Below are positions 17,569 through 30,483 of a stretch of 64,000 nucleotides of DNA, piece after piece (the first letter of the stretch is position 1; the number at the start of each line of letters is the position of its first letter). The notes under the pieces were generated by a model that had not been told where the DNA came from, searched no databases, and saw only the letters and a list, made by a program, of their open reading frames with translations. The stretch lies in contig NZ_CP076538.1 of NCBI RefSeq assembly GCF_018885265.1, positions 1,834,001-1,898,000 on the forward strand. The letters run 5' to 3'. Both the position numbers and the translations under genes were made by a program. This stretch comes from Amycolatopsis aidingensis. GTDB lineage: Bacteria > Actinomycetota > Actinomycetes > Mycobacteriales > Pseudonocardiaceae.

Positions 17569-19353
17569 GTGGGACGGGAGATCACGAAGGTCGGGGTCGT
17601 CGGGCTCGGCACGATGGGCTCCGGCATCGCGGAGGTACTGGCCCGCAGCGGGCTCGAGGTGACCGGGGTCGAGGTGAACGAGGAATGCGCGGCCCGTGGC
17701 CGAGGGCATATCGAGGGCTCCACCGAACGGGCGGTGCGCAAGGGCAAGCTGGACGAGGGGGAGCGGGACGCGCTGCTGCGCCGGATCCGGTACGTCACCT
17801 CGCTGCACGAACTCGCCGATGCGGACCTCGTGGTGGAGGCGATCCCGGAAAGCCTCGAGCTCAAGGCCGAGGTGTTCGCCCAGCTGGACAAGATCACCGG
17901 GCCGGAGACGGTACTGGCCTCCAACACCTCCGCCCTTTCCATCACCGAGATCGGGGTGCACACCACGCGTCCCGGCAAGGTGGTCGGGATGCACTTCTTC
18001 AACCCGGCCCCGGTGCTGCGGCTGATCGAGGTGGTGCGCACCGTGGTCACCGAGCCGGAGGTGGTCACCGAGGTCACCGCCTTCGCGGAACGCCTCGGCA
18101 AGACCCCGGTGGTGATCGGCGACCGGGCCGGGTTCATCGCCAACGCCCTGCTGTTCGGCTACCTCAACCACGCCGTGCGGATGTACGAGCAGCACTACGC
18201 AGGCAGGGAGGACCTGGACGCGGCGATGCGGCTCGGCTGCGGCTACCCGATGGGCCCGCTCGCCCTGCTCGACCTGATCGGGCTGGACACCGCATACGAG
18301 ATCCTGGACACGATGTACCACCAGTCCCGGGACCGGCTGCACTCACCGGCGCCGCTGCTCAAGCAGATGATCACCGCAGGGTTGCTCGGCCGGAAGTCCG
18401 GCCGGGGTTTCTACACCTACGAGGCACCTGATTCCCCGGTCATCACGGCCGACGGCCAGGCAACGGAGTCCGCTTCGGAGGGTGAGGCCAGGCCAGTGGC
18501 CACGGTGGGCGTGGTCGGCACCGGCACGATGGCCACCGGCATCGTGGAGGTCTTCGCCCGGCGCGGCTACCCGGTGCTGCTACGGGCCCGGAGCGCGGAG
18601 AAGGCGGCGGCCGCGGTGGCGAAGGTGGGCAAGTCCCTGGACAAGGCGGTCAGCAAGGGCCGGATGTCCGGCGAGGATGCCGAGGCGACGCTGAACCGGA
18701 TCACCCCGGTGGTGGAGTTCGCCGGGCTGACCGAGGCGGACCTGGTGATCGAGGCCGTCGCCGAGGACCTCGCGGTGAAACGGGCGGTGTTCGCGGCGCT
18801 GGACGAGGTGGCCAAACCCGGTGCGGTGCTGGCGACCACCACCTCTTCGCTGCCGGTGATCGAGTGCGCCGCGGCCACCACCCGCCCGGGTGCCGTGCTC
18901 GGCCTGCACTTCTTCAACCCCGCGCCGGTGATGAAGCTGGTGGAGGTGGTGAGCACGATCGCGACCGAACCGGAGGTGCTGGCCACCGGCAGGGCGGTCT
19001 GCGCCGCGGTCGGCAAGCATCCGGTCCGGTGCGGGGACCGCGCCGGGTTCATCGTGAACGCGCTGCTGTTCCCGTATCTCAACGACGCGGTGAAGATGCT
19101 GGAGGCGCACTACGCGCGGGCCGAGGACATCGACACGGCGATGAAGGTCGGCTGTGGGCTGCCGATGGGCCCCTTCGAGCTGCTGGACGTGGTCGGCCTG
19201 GACGTGTCGCTGGCGATCCAGCGCACCCTGTACGACGAGTTCCGCGAGGCCGGGTTCGCCCCGGCGCCGCTGCTGGAGCACCTGGTGACCGCGGGCAGGC
19301 TGGGCCGCAAGACCGGCAAGGGTTTCCGGGACTACACCCAGCGCGCGAGCTAG
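17569..19353 (+). CDS. Tandem-fused 3-hydroxyacyl(butyryl)-CoA dehydrogenase
   Basis: 594 aa from GTG 17569 with TGGAGG 6 bases upstream. Two complete dehydrogenase modules are joined head to tail. The first covers residues 1-290 with NAD-binding GLGTMGSGIAEVLARSG and catalytic GMHFFNPAPV. The second covers about 305-594 with GTGTMATGIVEVFARRG and GLHFFNPAPV. Each ends with the C-terminal dimerisation signature (YPMGPLALLDLIGLD; LPMGPFELLDVVGLD). The enzyme oxidises (S)-3-hydroxyacyl-CoA to 3-oxoacyl-CoA. Duplicated forms are known in actinobacteria; both active sites look intact. Its stop codon overlaps the stop of the convergent FmdB gene. Confidence 0.9.
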   Translation: MGREITKVGVVGLGTMGSGIAEVLARSGLEVTGVEVNEECAARGRGHIEGSTERAVRKGKLDEGERDALLRRIRYVTSLHELADADLVVEAIPESLELKAEVFAQLDKITGPETVLASNTSALSITEIGVHTTRPGKVVGMHFFNPAPVLRLIEVVRTVVTEPEVVTEVTAFAERLGKTPVVIGDRAGFIANALLFGYLNHAVRMYEQHYAGREDLDAAMRLGCGYPMGPLALLDLIGLDTAYEILDTMYHQSRDRLHSPAPLLKQMITAGLLGRKSGRGFYTYEAPDSPVITADGQATESASEGEARPVATVGVVGTGTMATGIVEVFARRGYPVLLRARSAEKAAAAVAKVGKSLDKAVSKGRMSGEDAEATLNRITPVVEFAGLTEADLVIEAVAEDLAVKRAVFAALDEVAKPGAVLATTTSSLPVIECAAATTRPGAVLGLHFFNPAPVMKLVEVVSTIATEPEVLATGRAVCAAVGKHPVRCGDRAGFIVNALLFPYLNDAVKMLEAHYARAEDIDTAMKVGCGLPMGPFELLDVVGLDVSLAIQRTLYDEFREAGFAPAPLLEHLVTAGRLGRKTGKGFRDYTQRAS

Positions 19354-19556
19354 TTACAGCAGCCACCACCGCAGCAGCCGCCACCGTCGGCGGGCGCGGG
19401 CGTCGCGGCGCTGCCGGTCAGCGGGACCGTGGTGAGCAGCTTGACCGTGTCCCGATGCCCCTCCGGGCAGGTGGCGGGCGCGCCGGACTCGCTCATCGGC
19501 CTGCTCAGCTCGAAGGTGCCGGTGCATTCCCGGCAGCGGTAGGCGTAGGTCGGCAT
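19350..19556 (-). CDS. FmdB family zinc-ribbon protein with Cys-rich tail
   Basis: 68 aa from ATG 19556 (MPTYAYRCRECTGTFE), the standard start of the FmdB putative regulatory family. The zinc ribbon is CREC followed by CPEGH. The C-terminus is a Cys/Gly-rich tail (GGGCCGGGCCN) that may bind metal. The longer upstream frame has no support. The stop triplet (19350-19352) overlaps the opposing stop of the dehydrogenase gene (19351-19353). Confidence 0.85.
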   Translation of the reverse strand: MPTYAYRCRECTGTFELSRPMSESGAPATCPEGHRDTVKLLTTVPLTGSAATPAPADGGGCCGGGCCN

Positions 19557-19599
19557 GCGTCCATTATCCGGGAGGTGCCGCGGATGGGAAGCTGGCGGC

Positions 19600-20742
19600 A
19601 TGGACACAGCGGACGAGCCCATGCTGGACGAGCGGATCCCGCATCTCGCCACGGTGGTCCCGGCCACGCTCGCCGCGCTCGGCGTGGACGGCTGCCCCGA
19701 CCCGCTCGGGTTTCCCGAGCTGACCGGGGCATGCGTGCTGCTGGTGGACGGGCTGGGCTGGGAGCTGCTGGAGCAGCACGCCGCGGACGCGCCGGTACTG
19801 GCCGGGCTGCGGCGCAGGCCGTTGCGGGTGGGCTACCCGGCGACCACGGTGGCCGGGCTGTCCGCGATCGGTACCGGGGTGCCCTCGGGGGAGCACGGGA
19901 TGGCGGGTTACTCCTTCGAGGTCCCCGGGGCCGGGGTGCTCAACGCGCTGCGCTGGTGCGGCCATCCCGGCGGGGAGGACCTGCGCGGGGTGGCGGTTCC
20001 GGAGGAGGTACAGCCGCTGCCCACCACCTTCGCCACTGCCGCGGCCGCCGGGCTGGCGGTGCACGTGGTCTCCGCAGCCGAGTACAAGCACAGCGCGCTG
20101 ACCAGGGCGGTGCTGCGCGGCGGCCGGTACGTCGGGGTGCATGCGCTTGGCGACCTCGCCGCGCGGGCGCTGGCCGCGATCGACGCCCCGGGCAGCTTCT
20201 GCTACGCCTACCACAGCGAGCTGGACATGCTCGGCCACGTGTACGGACCCGGTTCGCCGGAGTGGCGGATGCAGCTACGGCAGGTGGACCGCCTGGTGGA
20301 GTCCCTCGTGGCCGGGCTGCGGCCGGGAACGATGCTCGCGGTCGTCGCCGATCACGGCATGGTCGCGCTGGACGACACCGCGGTGGACGCGGATGACACC
20401 CCCGAGCTGCTCGCCGGGGTACGCGCCATCGGCGGCGAGGTCAGGGCGCGGCATGTGTACACCGAGGACGGTGCCGCCGGGGATGTGCTGGCCGCGTGGC
20501 AGGAGACACTCGGCGTGCGGGCGTGGGTGCTGCCGAGGGAGGAGGCGATCACGCGGGGCTGGTTCGGGCCGCGGGTCGCCGACCATGCGCGGCCCCGGAT
20601 CGGGGATGTGGTTGCCGCCGCGCGCGGCCGGTCCGGGGTGCTGCGCGAGCTGGCCGAGCCGGTGGAGTCGGCGATGCGCGGCCAGCATGGTTCGCTGACC
20701 AGTGCCGAGCAGCTGGTCCCGCTGGCGCTCGCCTACGGCTGA
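19600..20742 (+). CDS. Alkaline-phosphatase superfamily nucleotide pyrophosphatase/phosphodiesterase
   Basis: 380 aa from ATG 19600. Type I phosphodiesterase fold: metal-binding LLVDGLGWELL, the nucleophile Thr in YPATTVAGLSAIGTG, the metal-binding Asp/His in YHSELDMLGHVYG and VVADHGMV, and a final GQHGSLT near the C-terminus. No signal peptide, so probably cytosolic. Conserved across actinobacteria as a protein of unknown substrate. Confidence 0.85.
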   Translation: MDTADEPMLDERIPHLATVVPATLAALGVDGCPDPLGFPELTGACVLLVDGLGWELLEQHAADAPVLAGLRRRPLRVGYPATTVAGLSAIGTGVPSGEHGMAGYSFEVPGAGVLNALRWCGHPGGEDLRGVAVPEEVQPLPTTFATAAAAGLAVHVVSAAEYKHSALTRAVLRGGRYVGVHALGDLAARALAAIDAPGSFCYAYHSELDMLGHVYGPGSPEWRMQLRQVDRLVESLVAGLRPGTMLAVVADHGMVALDDTAVDADDTPELLAGVRAIGGEVRARHVYTEDGAAGDVLAAWQETLGVRAWVLPREEAITRGWFGPRVADHARPRIGDVVAAARGRSGVLRELAEPVESAMRGQHGSLTSAEQLVPLALAYG

Positions 20743-20776
20743 TCCGGTTCGGGCGGACGCTGGTTACCGTGGACTC

Positions 20777-21076
20777 GTGCCCCGACGTAACCGGCCCCGA
20801 GGCTCCCGTCCCGACCAGCCCTCCGCGGTCGGGGCGGCCACCGGCTGGGCCCGGCCGGAGTCCGGGCCGGACGGGGACTGGCTGGTGCGCAGCGTGCCGG
20901 GTTCGCAGGCAACGAAGTTCTACCGCTGCCCCGGCTGCGACCACGAGATCCGGCCGGGCGTGCCGCATGTGGTGGTCTGGCCCGCTGGCGAGACCGGTTC
21001 GGTCGAGGAACGCAGGCACTGGCACCGTGGCTGCTGGCAGGCGCGGACCCGGCGCGGGCCTACCCGACGCCGCTGA
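20777..21076 (+). CDS. Small zinc-finger-like actinobacterial protein
   Basis: 99 aa from GTG 20777. The N-terminus is basic and disordered (RRNRPRGSRP). The core has FYRCPGCDHEIRPGVPHVV and RHWHRGCW, a Cys2...His-Cys arrangement suggesting zinc binding. The C-terminus is basic. It resembles a conserved actinobacterial protein often labelled ATP/GTP-binding without evidence. It starts 35 bp after the phosphodiesterase stop and is convergent with the GNAT gene. Confidence 0.7.
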   Translation: MPRRNRPRGSRPDQPSAVGAATGWARPESGPDGDWLVRSVPGSQATKFYRCPGCDHEIRPGVPHVVVWPAGETGSVEERRHWHRGCWQARTRRGPTRRR

Positions 21077-21595
21077 TCACTTCCGGTAGAAGACGGCGGG
21101 AACGTCCTTGCCGCCCTCGAGGTAGGGACCTTCCTTGTGCAGCCGGAAGCCGAGCTTCTCGGCCACCCTGCGGGCCGGGGTGTTGTTCGGGTTTGTGACG
21201 ACCACCACAGGCGCCTCGGGCATCTCCCGCTCGGACCACTCCACGGTCGGGGCCGCCATCTCCACGGCGTAGCCGTTGCCCCAGGCGCTGGGCCGGAACC
21301 GGTAGGCAAGGTTCAGCACCGTCTCGCCCTCGATCTCCTTGTACCGCACTCCGCCAAGGCCGACAACCGTGCCAGCGGCCGGTTCCTCGACCATCCAGTA
21401 CCCGAACCCGTGCTCGGTCCATTGCCACAGCCATTCGGCGAAGATCGTCCTGGTCTCCTCCTCGTTCGGCGGGGGCCCGCCGTGCTCGTGGGTCGCCGGA
21501 TCGGTCTGGATCTCGATGACGGTCGCGAGGTCGTCCTCGCGGATGCGGCGCAGCAGCAGCCGCTCGGTGCGGATATCGCGCAGTGTGTGGATCAC
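21077..21595 (-). CDS. GNAT family N-acetyltransferase (RimJ/RimL-like)
   Basis: 172 aa from GTG 21595 (VIHTLRDIRTERLLLRRI), the natural start of RimJ/RimL-type acetyltransferases; the longer frame overlaps the divergent hydrolase gene and is rejected. Acetyl-CoA-binding region FRPSAWGNGYAVEM (motif A, variant of Q/RxxGxG/A) and the NPNNTPARRVAEKLGF motif are visible. The acceptor substrate is unknown. Confidence 0.85.
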   Translation of the reverse strand: MIHTLRDIRTERLLLRRIREDDLATVIEIQTDPATHEHGGPPPNEEETRTIFAEWLWQWTEHGFGYWMVEEPAAGTVVGLGGVRYKEIEGETVLNLAYRFRPSAWGNGYAVEMAAPTVEWSEREMPEAPVVVVTNPNNTPARRVAEKLGFRLHKEGPYLEGGKDVPAVFYRK

Positions 21596-21635
21596 GTAGG
21601 CGACACTAGCCCTGGGGTCGAACAGAATAGGGCGT

Positions 21636-22391
21636 ATGACCAAGCTGCCACTTGTCCTGTTGCATGCCTTCCCGCTGGACTCCCGGATGTGGAACCGGGT
21701 CCGGGACCCGCTCGCCGAGCACACCCGGTTGATCACCCCCGACCAGCGCGGCCTCGGCCGGACCAGGCTGCCGGAGACCGACCGCGCGCCGAGCCTGGAC
21801 GACGCCGCCCTGGACGTGCTGGCCATGCTGGACAAACTGGAGCTGGACCGGGTGGTGCTCGGCGGCTGCTCGATGGGCGGCTACCTCACCATGGCGGTGC
21901 TGCGCGCGGCCCCGGAGCGGATCGGCGGGCTGGTGCTGATCGACACCAAGGCCGGCGCGGACACTCCGGAGGCGGCCGCGAACCGGCTTTCCGTCGCAGA
22001 CCGGGCCGAGGCCGAGGAACAGACCGGCTGGCTGGCCACCGCCATGCTGCCCAAGCTGCTCTCGGTCGGCACCCGCTACCGGCGCCCGGACATCGTGGAG
22101 ACCGTGCGGGACCAGATCGAGTCCCAGCCGCCCGCCGGGGTCGCCTGGGCGCAGCGGGCGATGGCCGCCCGGCCGGACTCCACCGAGGCGCTGCGGGCCG
22201 CGGGCGTGCCCGCGCTGGTGCTGGTCGGCCAGGAGGACGGGATCACCCCACCGGAGCAGGCCAGGGCCATGGCTGAGGCGCTGCCCGCGGCCGAACTGGT
22301 GGAGGTGCCGCGCGCCGGGCACCTGAGCCCGCTGGAGGAGCCCGCCGCGGTGACCGAGGCGATCACCGCCTGGTACCGCACCCACTGCTAA
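21636..22391 (+). CDS. Alpha/beta hydrolase
   Basis: 251 aa. Alpha/beta hydrolase with oxyanion HAFPLD segment, nucleophile elbow GGCSMGG (Ser near residue 92), catalytic Asp in VLVGQEDGITPP and His in RAGHLSPLEEP. Resembles 3-oxoadipate enol-lactonase and related carbon-carbon hydrolases, but no aromatic-degradation genes are adjacent, so the substrate is open. Confidence 0.85.
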   Translation: MTKLPLVLLHAFPLDSRMWNRVRDPLAEHTRLITPDQRGLGRTRLPETDRAPSLDDAALDVLAMLDKLELDRVVLGGCSMGGYLTMAVLRAAPERIGGLVLIDTKAGADTPEAAANRLSVADRAEAEEQTGWLATAMLPKLLSVGTRYRRPDIVETVRDQIESQPPAGVAWAQRAMAARPDSTEALRAAGVPALVLVGQEDGITPPEQARAMAEALPAAELVEVPRAGHLSPLEEPAAVTEAITAWYRTHC

Positions 22392-22417
22392 CCCACACCT
22401 GGCGGTGGCGGGTGGGT

Positions 22418-23254
22418 CTAGAGGTATTCCGCCAGTGCTGCTTGCGCTTCGGGTAGCCGGCCGGGGAAGCGCCGGGCGATCACGAACCGCCAGCACACCC
22501 CGAACAGCCGCCGCAGCTCGACGAACGGCGCCAGCTCATCCCGCCCCGGCGCGCCGGGGTAGGCGGCAAGTGCCGCGGCGCCGTCCATTCGGGTGGTCGT
22601 GGCCAGCGTGGCGAGGTCCCAGCCGAGCGGACCGCGCCAGCAGTCCTCGAAGTCGATCCAGCGCGGGCCCGCCGGCGTGCTGAGCAGGTTGCCGGGATGG
22701 GCGTCCCCGTGCAGCGCCTGCACCTGCCCGGCCGGGAGCTCCCCGGCCAGCCTGTGTGCCCGCTCCCGCAACGGTTCCGCGGCCGGGCCCAGCTCCCCGG
22801 TCAGGAGGCCGAGCATCCGGTGTACCTCGGCCAGTGGCCCGCCGGTCGGCAGCTCACCGGGATACTCGCGCAGGCACTCGTGCAGTTCGGCCAGGCTGCC
22901 CGCGACCTCGGCCGGAGCAGGCCGGTAGGACGTGACATGCGCTACATATCGCCACAAGGTCACCGGCAGGTCGCCCGCGTGGTGCGGCCCGGCGGGTGGG
23001 TCGGTGGACGGGGGCACCACCGGGGCGCCACGCCCGGCGAGGAATGCGGCCAGCGCCACATCACGGGCCAGCCAGGCCGCGGCGTCGGGCCGGGTCAGCA
23101 GCGTGGTCGCGGGCACCCTCGCGACCACCGGACCGAGTCTCACCAGCACGTTCGACCGTTCGGCCAGCACCTCGGGGGTATCCGCCGGCAGCCCGAACCG
23201 GGCGCCCACCGCCACGGCCGCGGCCACCGCCCGCGCCACGTATCCCTCGGCCAC
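22418..23254 (-). CDS. Phosphotransferase enzyme family (APH/choline-kinase-like) protein
   Basis: 278 aa from GTG 23254. Kinase-like fold with the APH signature LHGDAHPGNLL (catalytic Asp and metal-binding Asn) and IDFEDCWRGPLGWDLA (metal-binding Asp). Unlike the gene at 57.4 kb it lacks APH(3')-specific motifs. The role could be small-molecule phosphorylation or resistance; not determinable. Divergent from ctaD. Confidence 0.8.
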   Translation of the reverse strand: MAEGYVARAVAAAVAVGARFGLPADTPEVLAERSNVLVRLGPVVARVPATTLLTRPDAAAWLARDVALAAFLAGRGAPVVPPSTDPPAGPHHAGDLPVTLWRYVAHVTSYRPAPAEVAGSLAELHECLREYPGELPTGGPLAEVHRMLGLLTGELGPAAEPLRERAHRLAGELPAGQVQALHGDAHPGNLLSTPAGPRWIDFEDCWRGPLGWDLATLATTTRMDGAAALAAYPGAPGRDELAPFVELRRLFGVCWRFVIARRFPGRLPEAQAALAEYL

Positions 23255-23399
23255 GGGGTGATCTTGCCAGCCTGTGCGCACCCGCGGGAGGGGTGCGGGA
23301 TACGATCCCCCTTGAGCCGCCGGCGTTGGCGCCCCCGCCCGCAGGCTGCTGGACCACGCCGAACGGTGACCACCACAAAGTTGACAGCAGGAGGCAGGA

Positions 23400-27201
<3,802 letters not shown>

Positions 27202-27572
27202 GCCTCATCGGCATCGGTGGTCATGGCTTCCACGAACTTGTCGTGGTCGAAGCCGGGCAGCATCTGCAACCGCTCCAGCAGGGCATCGGCCGCCGGGTCA
27301 CCACTGGGAACCGCGGTACCCGCCCCGTCCGAACCTGCCAGCATGAAGAACACGTCCTCGTCCCACGGCCCCTCCGGAATCACTCTGATCACCACGGCGG
27401 ACAGATCCGACCAGGTGACGGACTCCTCGCTGCCGTCGGCCAGCTGCCGGCGTACCCCGGTGTCGTCGACGCGGACCGCCCGGGACCGGGCGCTGGATGA
27501 GTCCTGGGACAACAGTTCTCTCCCTGCGGGTTGACGTTTTGTCCACGGTAGTCCGGTCCGTCCGCTGGTCAC

Positions 27573-29636
27573 TCAGGTGGGGGCGGCGGCGTTCAGTCTG
27601 CGCAGCGCATCCCGGGCGACCTGGCGGTCGGTGGTGGGCCAGAACGGCGGCAGCGAGGCTCGCAGGAAACCGCCGTAGCGGGCCGTGGCCAGCCGGGAGT
27701 CCAGTACCGCCACCACACCCCGGTCGGTCATGGTGCGGTGCAGCCTGCCAGTGCCCTGCGCCAGCAGCAGGGCGGCGTGGGTGGCGGCGACGGTGAGGAA
27801 ACCGTTGCCGCCACGCGCCTCCACCGCGCGCTGCCGGGCGGAGGACACCGGATCGTCCGGGCGCGGGAAGGGCAGCCGGTCCACCACGACCAGTTGCAAC
27901 GAGGGCCCCGGCACATCCACGCCCTGCCACAGCGAGAGCGTGCCGAACAGGCAGGTGTGCTCGTCCTCGGCGAACTTGCGCACCAGCAGCGAGGTGGAAT
28001 CCTCACCCTGGCACAGGATCGGGTGGTCGATCCGGCCGCGCAGCTCCTCGGTCGCCTGCTTGGCCGCGCGCATGGAGGAGAACAGCCCGAGGGTGCGCCC
28101 GCCTGCCGCGTCGATCAGCTCGGTCAGCTCGGTCAGCATCGGCTCGCCGAGCCCGTCCCTTCCCGGCGGCGGAAGGTGCTTGGCCACGTACAGGATGCCG
28201 TTGCGGCGGTAGTCGAAGGGCGAGCCGACGTCCAGGCCGGTCCACTCGATCACGTCCCCGTCCGCGGGCGGTGTCTTCTCCGTTGCGGTGCCGGGTGTCT
28301 TCTCCCCTTCGGCTCGCTCGGCCTGCTTGGCCGATGGCGGCAGGCCCCACTGCCGGGCCAGGGTGTCGAAGGTGCCGCCAAGGGTCAGGGTGGCCGAGGT
28401 GAGCACCGTGGTGTTCGCGCCGAAAACCCGCTCGCGCAGCAGCCCGGCCACGGCCAGCGGGGCCACCCGCAGCGTGGGCGGCCGGGGGTTGGCCGAGAAC
28501 TGGTCGCTGCTCAGCCACACCACGTCCCGCTGGTTCGCCTGGTCCTCCTCGAATGCCTCCAGCAGGCGGACCGCGGTGTCGTGCACCTCCTCCAGCAGCG
28601 AACGGGCCAGTTTGCGCTGGGTGGCCTCCTCGACCTCCTCCTTGCGGTCGGAGCCGAGCGCGGTGAGGCAGGCATGGGCGGCGTCCCGGACCGCGGGCAG
28701 GGCACCGGCGAGCGGTTGCGGCAACGAGTCCATCCGGCCGGGGCTGAGGTCGTCCAGCACCAGCGCGAGCCCGTCGCCCGACTCCAGCAGCCGGTCGGCG
28801 ACGCTCGCGTCGATGAGCTTGCCGCAGCGGCGGCTGGCCGCGGAGATCATCGCGCTGGTCAGCTCGCCGGTGGCCACCGAGGTGACCCGGTCGACCAGCT
28901 CGTGCGCCTCGTCGATGATCACCAGGTCGTGCTCGGGCAGCACCTGGTAGCCCTGCAGTGCGTCGATGGCGAGCAGCGCGTGGTTGGTCACCACCACATC
29001 CGCCCGGCCAGCCTCGGCCCTGGCCTGCTCGGCGAAGCAGTCGGTGCCGATCGGGCAGCGGGCGGCGCCGAGGCATTCCTTCGCGGTCACCGACACCTGC
29101 CGCCAGGCCCGCTCGGACACCCCTGGCACCAGCTCGTCCCGGTCCCCGGTCTCGGTTTCCGAGGACCATTCGTACAGGCGCTTGACCTCCTTGCCCATCT
29201 TGGAGACGTCGAAGGCGTCGAAAAGGCCCTCGTCCTCCGGCTCGTCGGCGGCGCCGGTGTCCAGCTTGTGCAGGCACAGGTAGTTGCGCCTGCCCTTGAG
29301 GATGGCGAAGGTCGGTTCCCTGCCGAGGGGTTTCTTCAGCGACTTGGCCAGCCGCGGCAGGTCCCGGTCCACCAGCTGGCGCTGCAGCGCGATCGTCGCG
29401 GTGGAGACCACCACGGTCGCCTCCTTCTGCACCGCGTAGCGGATGGCGGGCACGAGATAGGCCAGTGACTTCCCGGTGCCGGTTCCCGCCTGCACGGCGA
29501 GATGCTCGCCGGTGCGGACGGCGCGGGCGACCGCCTCGGCCATGTTGATCTGGCCCTCCCGCTCGGTGCCGCCGACGGCCTCCACCGCATGCGTGAGCAG
29601 CTCGCGGACACTGGGTAACTCGGAGCGTTCGGCCAC
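27573..29636 (-). CDS. dinG: DinG-family ATP-dependent DNA helicase
   Basis: 687 aa XPD-like superfamily 2 helicase. Walker A AGTGTGKS near residue 52, DEAH box VIIDEAHELVDR, motif SATLTLGG, and motif VI QGTGRLHRTMTDRG. Cys residues around NYLCLHKLD and KECLGAARCPIGTDCF fit the 4Fe-4S cluster of XPD/DinG. It unwinds 5'-tailed DNA, R-loops or G4 structures in known relatives. Position next to pncB/clpS corresponds to M. tuberculosis Rv1329c. Confidence 0.93.
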   Translation of the reverse strand: MAERSELPSVRELLTHAVEAVGGTEREGQINMAEAVARAVRTGEHLAVQAGTGTGKSLAYLVPAIRYAVQKEATVVVSTATIALQRQLVDRDLPRLAKSLKKPLGREPTFAILKGRRNYLCLHKLDTGAADEPEDEGLFDAFDVSKMGKEVKRLYEWSSETETGDRDELVPGVSERAWRQVSVTAKECLGAARCPIGTDCFAEQARAEAGRADVVVTNHALLAIDALQGYQVLPEHDLVIIDEAHELVDRVTSVATGELTSAMISAASRRCGKLIDASVADRLLESGDGLALVLDDLSPGRMDSLPQPLAGALPAVRDAAHACLTALGSDRKEEVEEATQRKLARSLLEEVHDTAVRLLEAFEEDQANQRDVVWLSSDQFSANPRPPTLRVAPLAVAGLLRERVFGANTTVLTSATLTLGGTFDTLARQWGLPPSAKQAERAEGEKTPGTATEKTPPADGDVIEWTGLDVGSPFDYRRNGILYVAKHLPPPGRDGLGEPMLTELTELIDAAGGRTLGLFSSMRAAKQATEELRGRIDHPILCQGEDSTSLLVRKFAEDEHTCLFGTLSLWQGVDVPGPSLQLVVVDRLPFPRPDDPVSSARQRAVEARGGNGFLTVAATHAALLLAQGTGRLHRTMTDRGVVAVLDSRLATARYGGFLRASLPPFWPTTDRQVARDALRRLNAAAPT

Positions 29637-29686
29637 GAAGCCAAACGGTACCCGGGGGTGCCGTCAGAATCGGGCGGGCGGTGGGC

Positions 29687-30277
29687 TCAGTGGTGCGAAC
29701 GGATCCGTTCGACCAGCTTCCAGGTTCCCGGCAGCAGGCCGGCGGCGAGCACGATCTTCACCGCGTCACCGATCAGGAACGGAACCACGCCCATGGCGAG
29801 GCCGTCCGCGAGGCCCAGCGAGGCCGAGGCCATCAGCCAGGGCACGCCGACGGCGTAGATCGCCAGGTTGCCGAGCACCATCGTGCCCGCGGTGCGCAGC
29901 GGGGTGCGGTCACCGCCGCGCGCGGCCAGCGCGCCCACCAGGGCACCGGCGAACACGAAGCCGATGATGTACCCGGCGCTGGCGCCGAACAGCCCCGAGC
30001 TGGCGTTCTGGAACCATGGCACCCCGGCCGCGCCAGCCAGCAGGTACAGCAGCATCGCGGCGGCGCCACGCTGCCAGCCCAGCGCGGCCCCGGTGAGCAG
30101 GGCGGCGAAGGTCTGGCCGGTCATCGGCACCGGGCTGCCCGGAACCGGCAGCACGACCTGCGCCGCGAGCCCTGTGACCACCGCGCCGCCCGCGACCAGG
30201 GCGAGGTCGCGGGCCAGTGCGCCGGGTACGAGATCGGCGAGGACCGGGCGGCGGCCGGCAAGGGACAACGAAGACAC
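29687..30277 (-). CDS. bioY: Biotin transporter BioY (S component)
   Basis: 196 aa from GTG 30277 with GGGAGG upstream; the longer frame to 30466 has no support. Six-helix ECF substrate-binding component with the family hallmark VPVPGSPVPMTGQTFAALLTGAALG in the first loop and GYIIGFVFAGALVG. It captures biotin with high affinity; the ECF A and T subunits (BioM/BioN) are not adjacent, as in many actinobacteria. Confidence 0.92.
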   Translation of the reverse strand: MSSLSLAGRRPVLADLVPGALARDLALVAGGAVVTGLAAQVVLPVPGSPVPMTGQTFAALLTGAALGWQRGAAAMLLYLLAGAAGVPWFQNASSGLFGASAGYIIGFVFAGALVGALAARGGDRTPLRTAGTMVLGNLAIYAVGVPWLMASASLGLADGLAMGVVPFLIGDAVKIVLAAGLLPGTWKLVERIRSHH

Positions 30278-30483
30278 GGATGACCTCCCAGCGAAACGAA
30301 AACTCCAGCGGAGGCTAGTGCGCGCCGCTCCGCCGCGGCCCGCGGAAGTCGTCTTTCTCACGACCTCGCTCGTGGCCGGCCTGGCCACTCGACCGGGTGG
30401 TGTGACCCGCCGCGGGTCAGGCTCGGCCCGCTCGCCGCCGATGTCGACAACGGGTAAGTACGGCACGGGGAATGGAGCGGGTG

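Noticed and set aside
22418..23254. A second aminoglycoside-resistance gene
   Set aside because: It has only the general phosphotransferase motifs (HGDAHPGN, DFED) and lies in a housekeeping region, without APH(3')-specific signatures.
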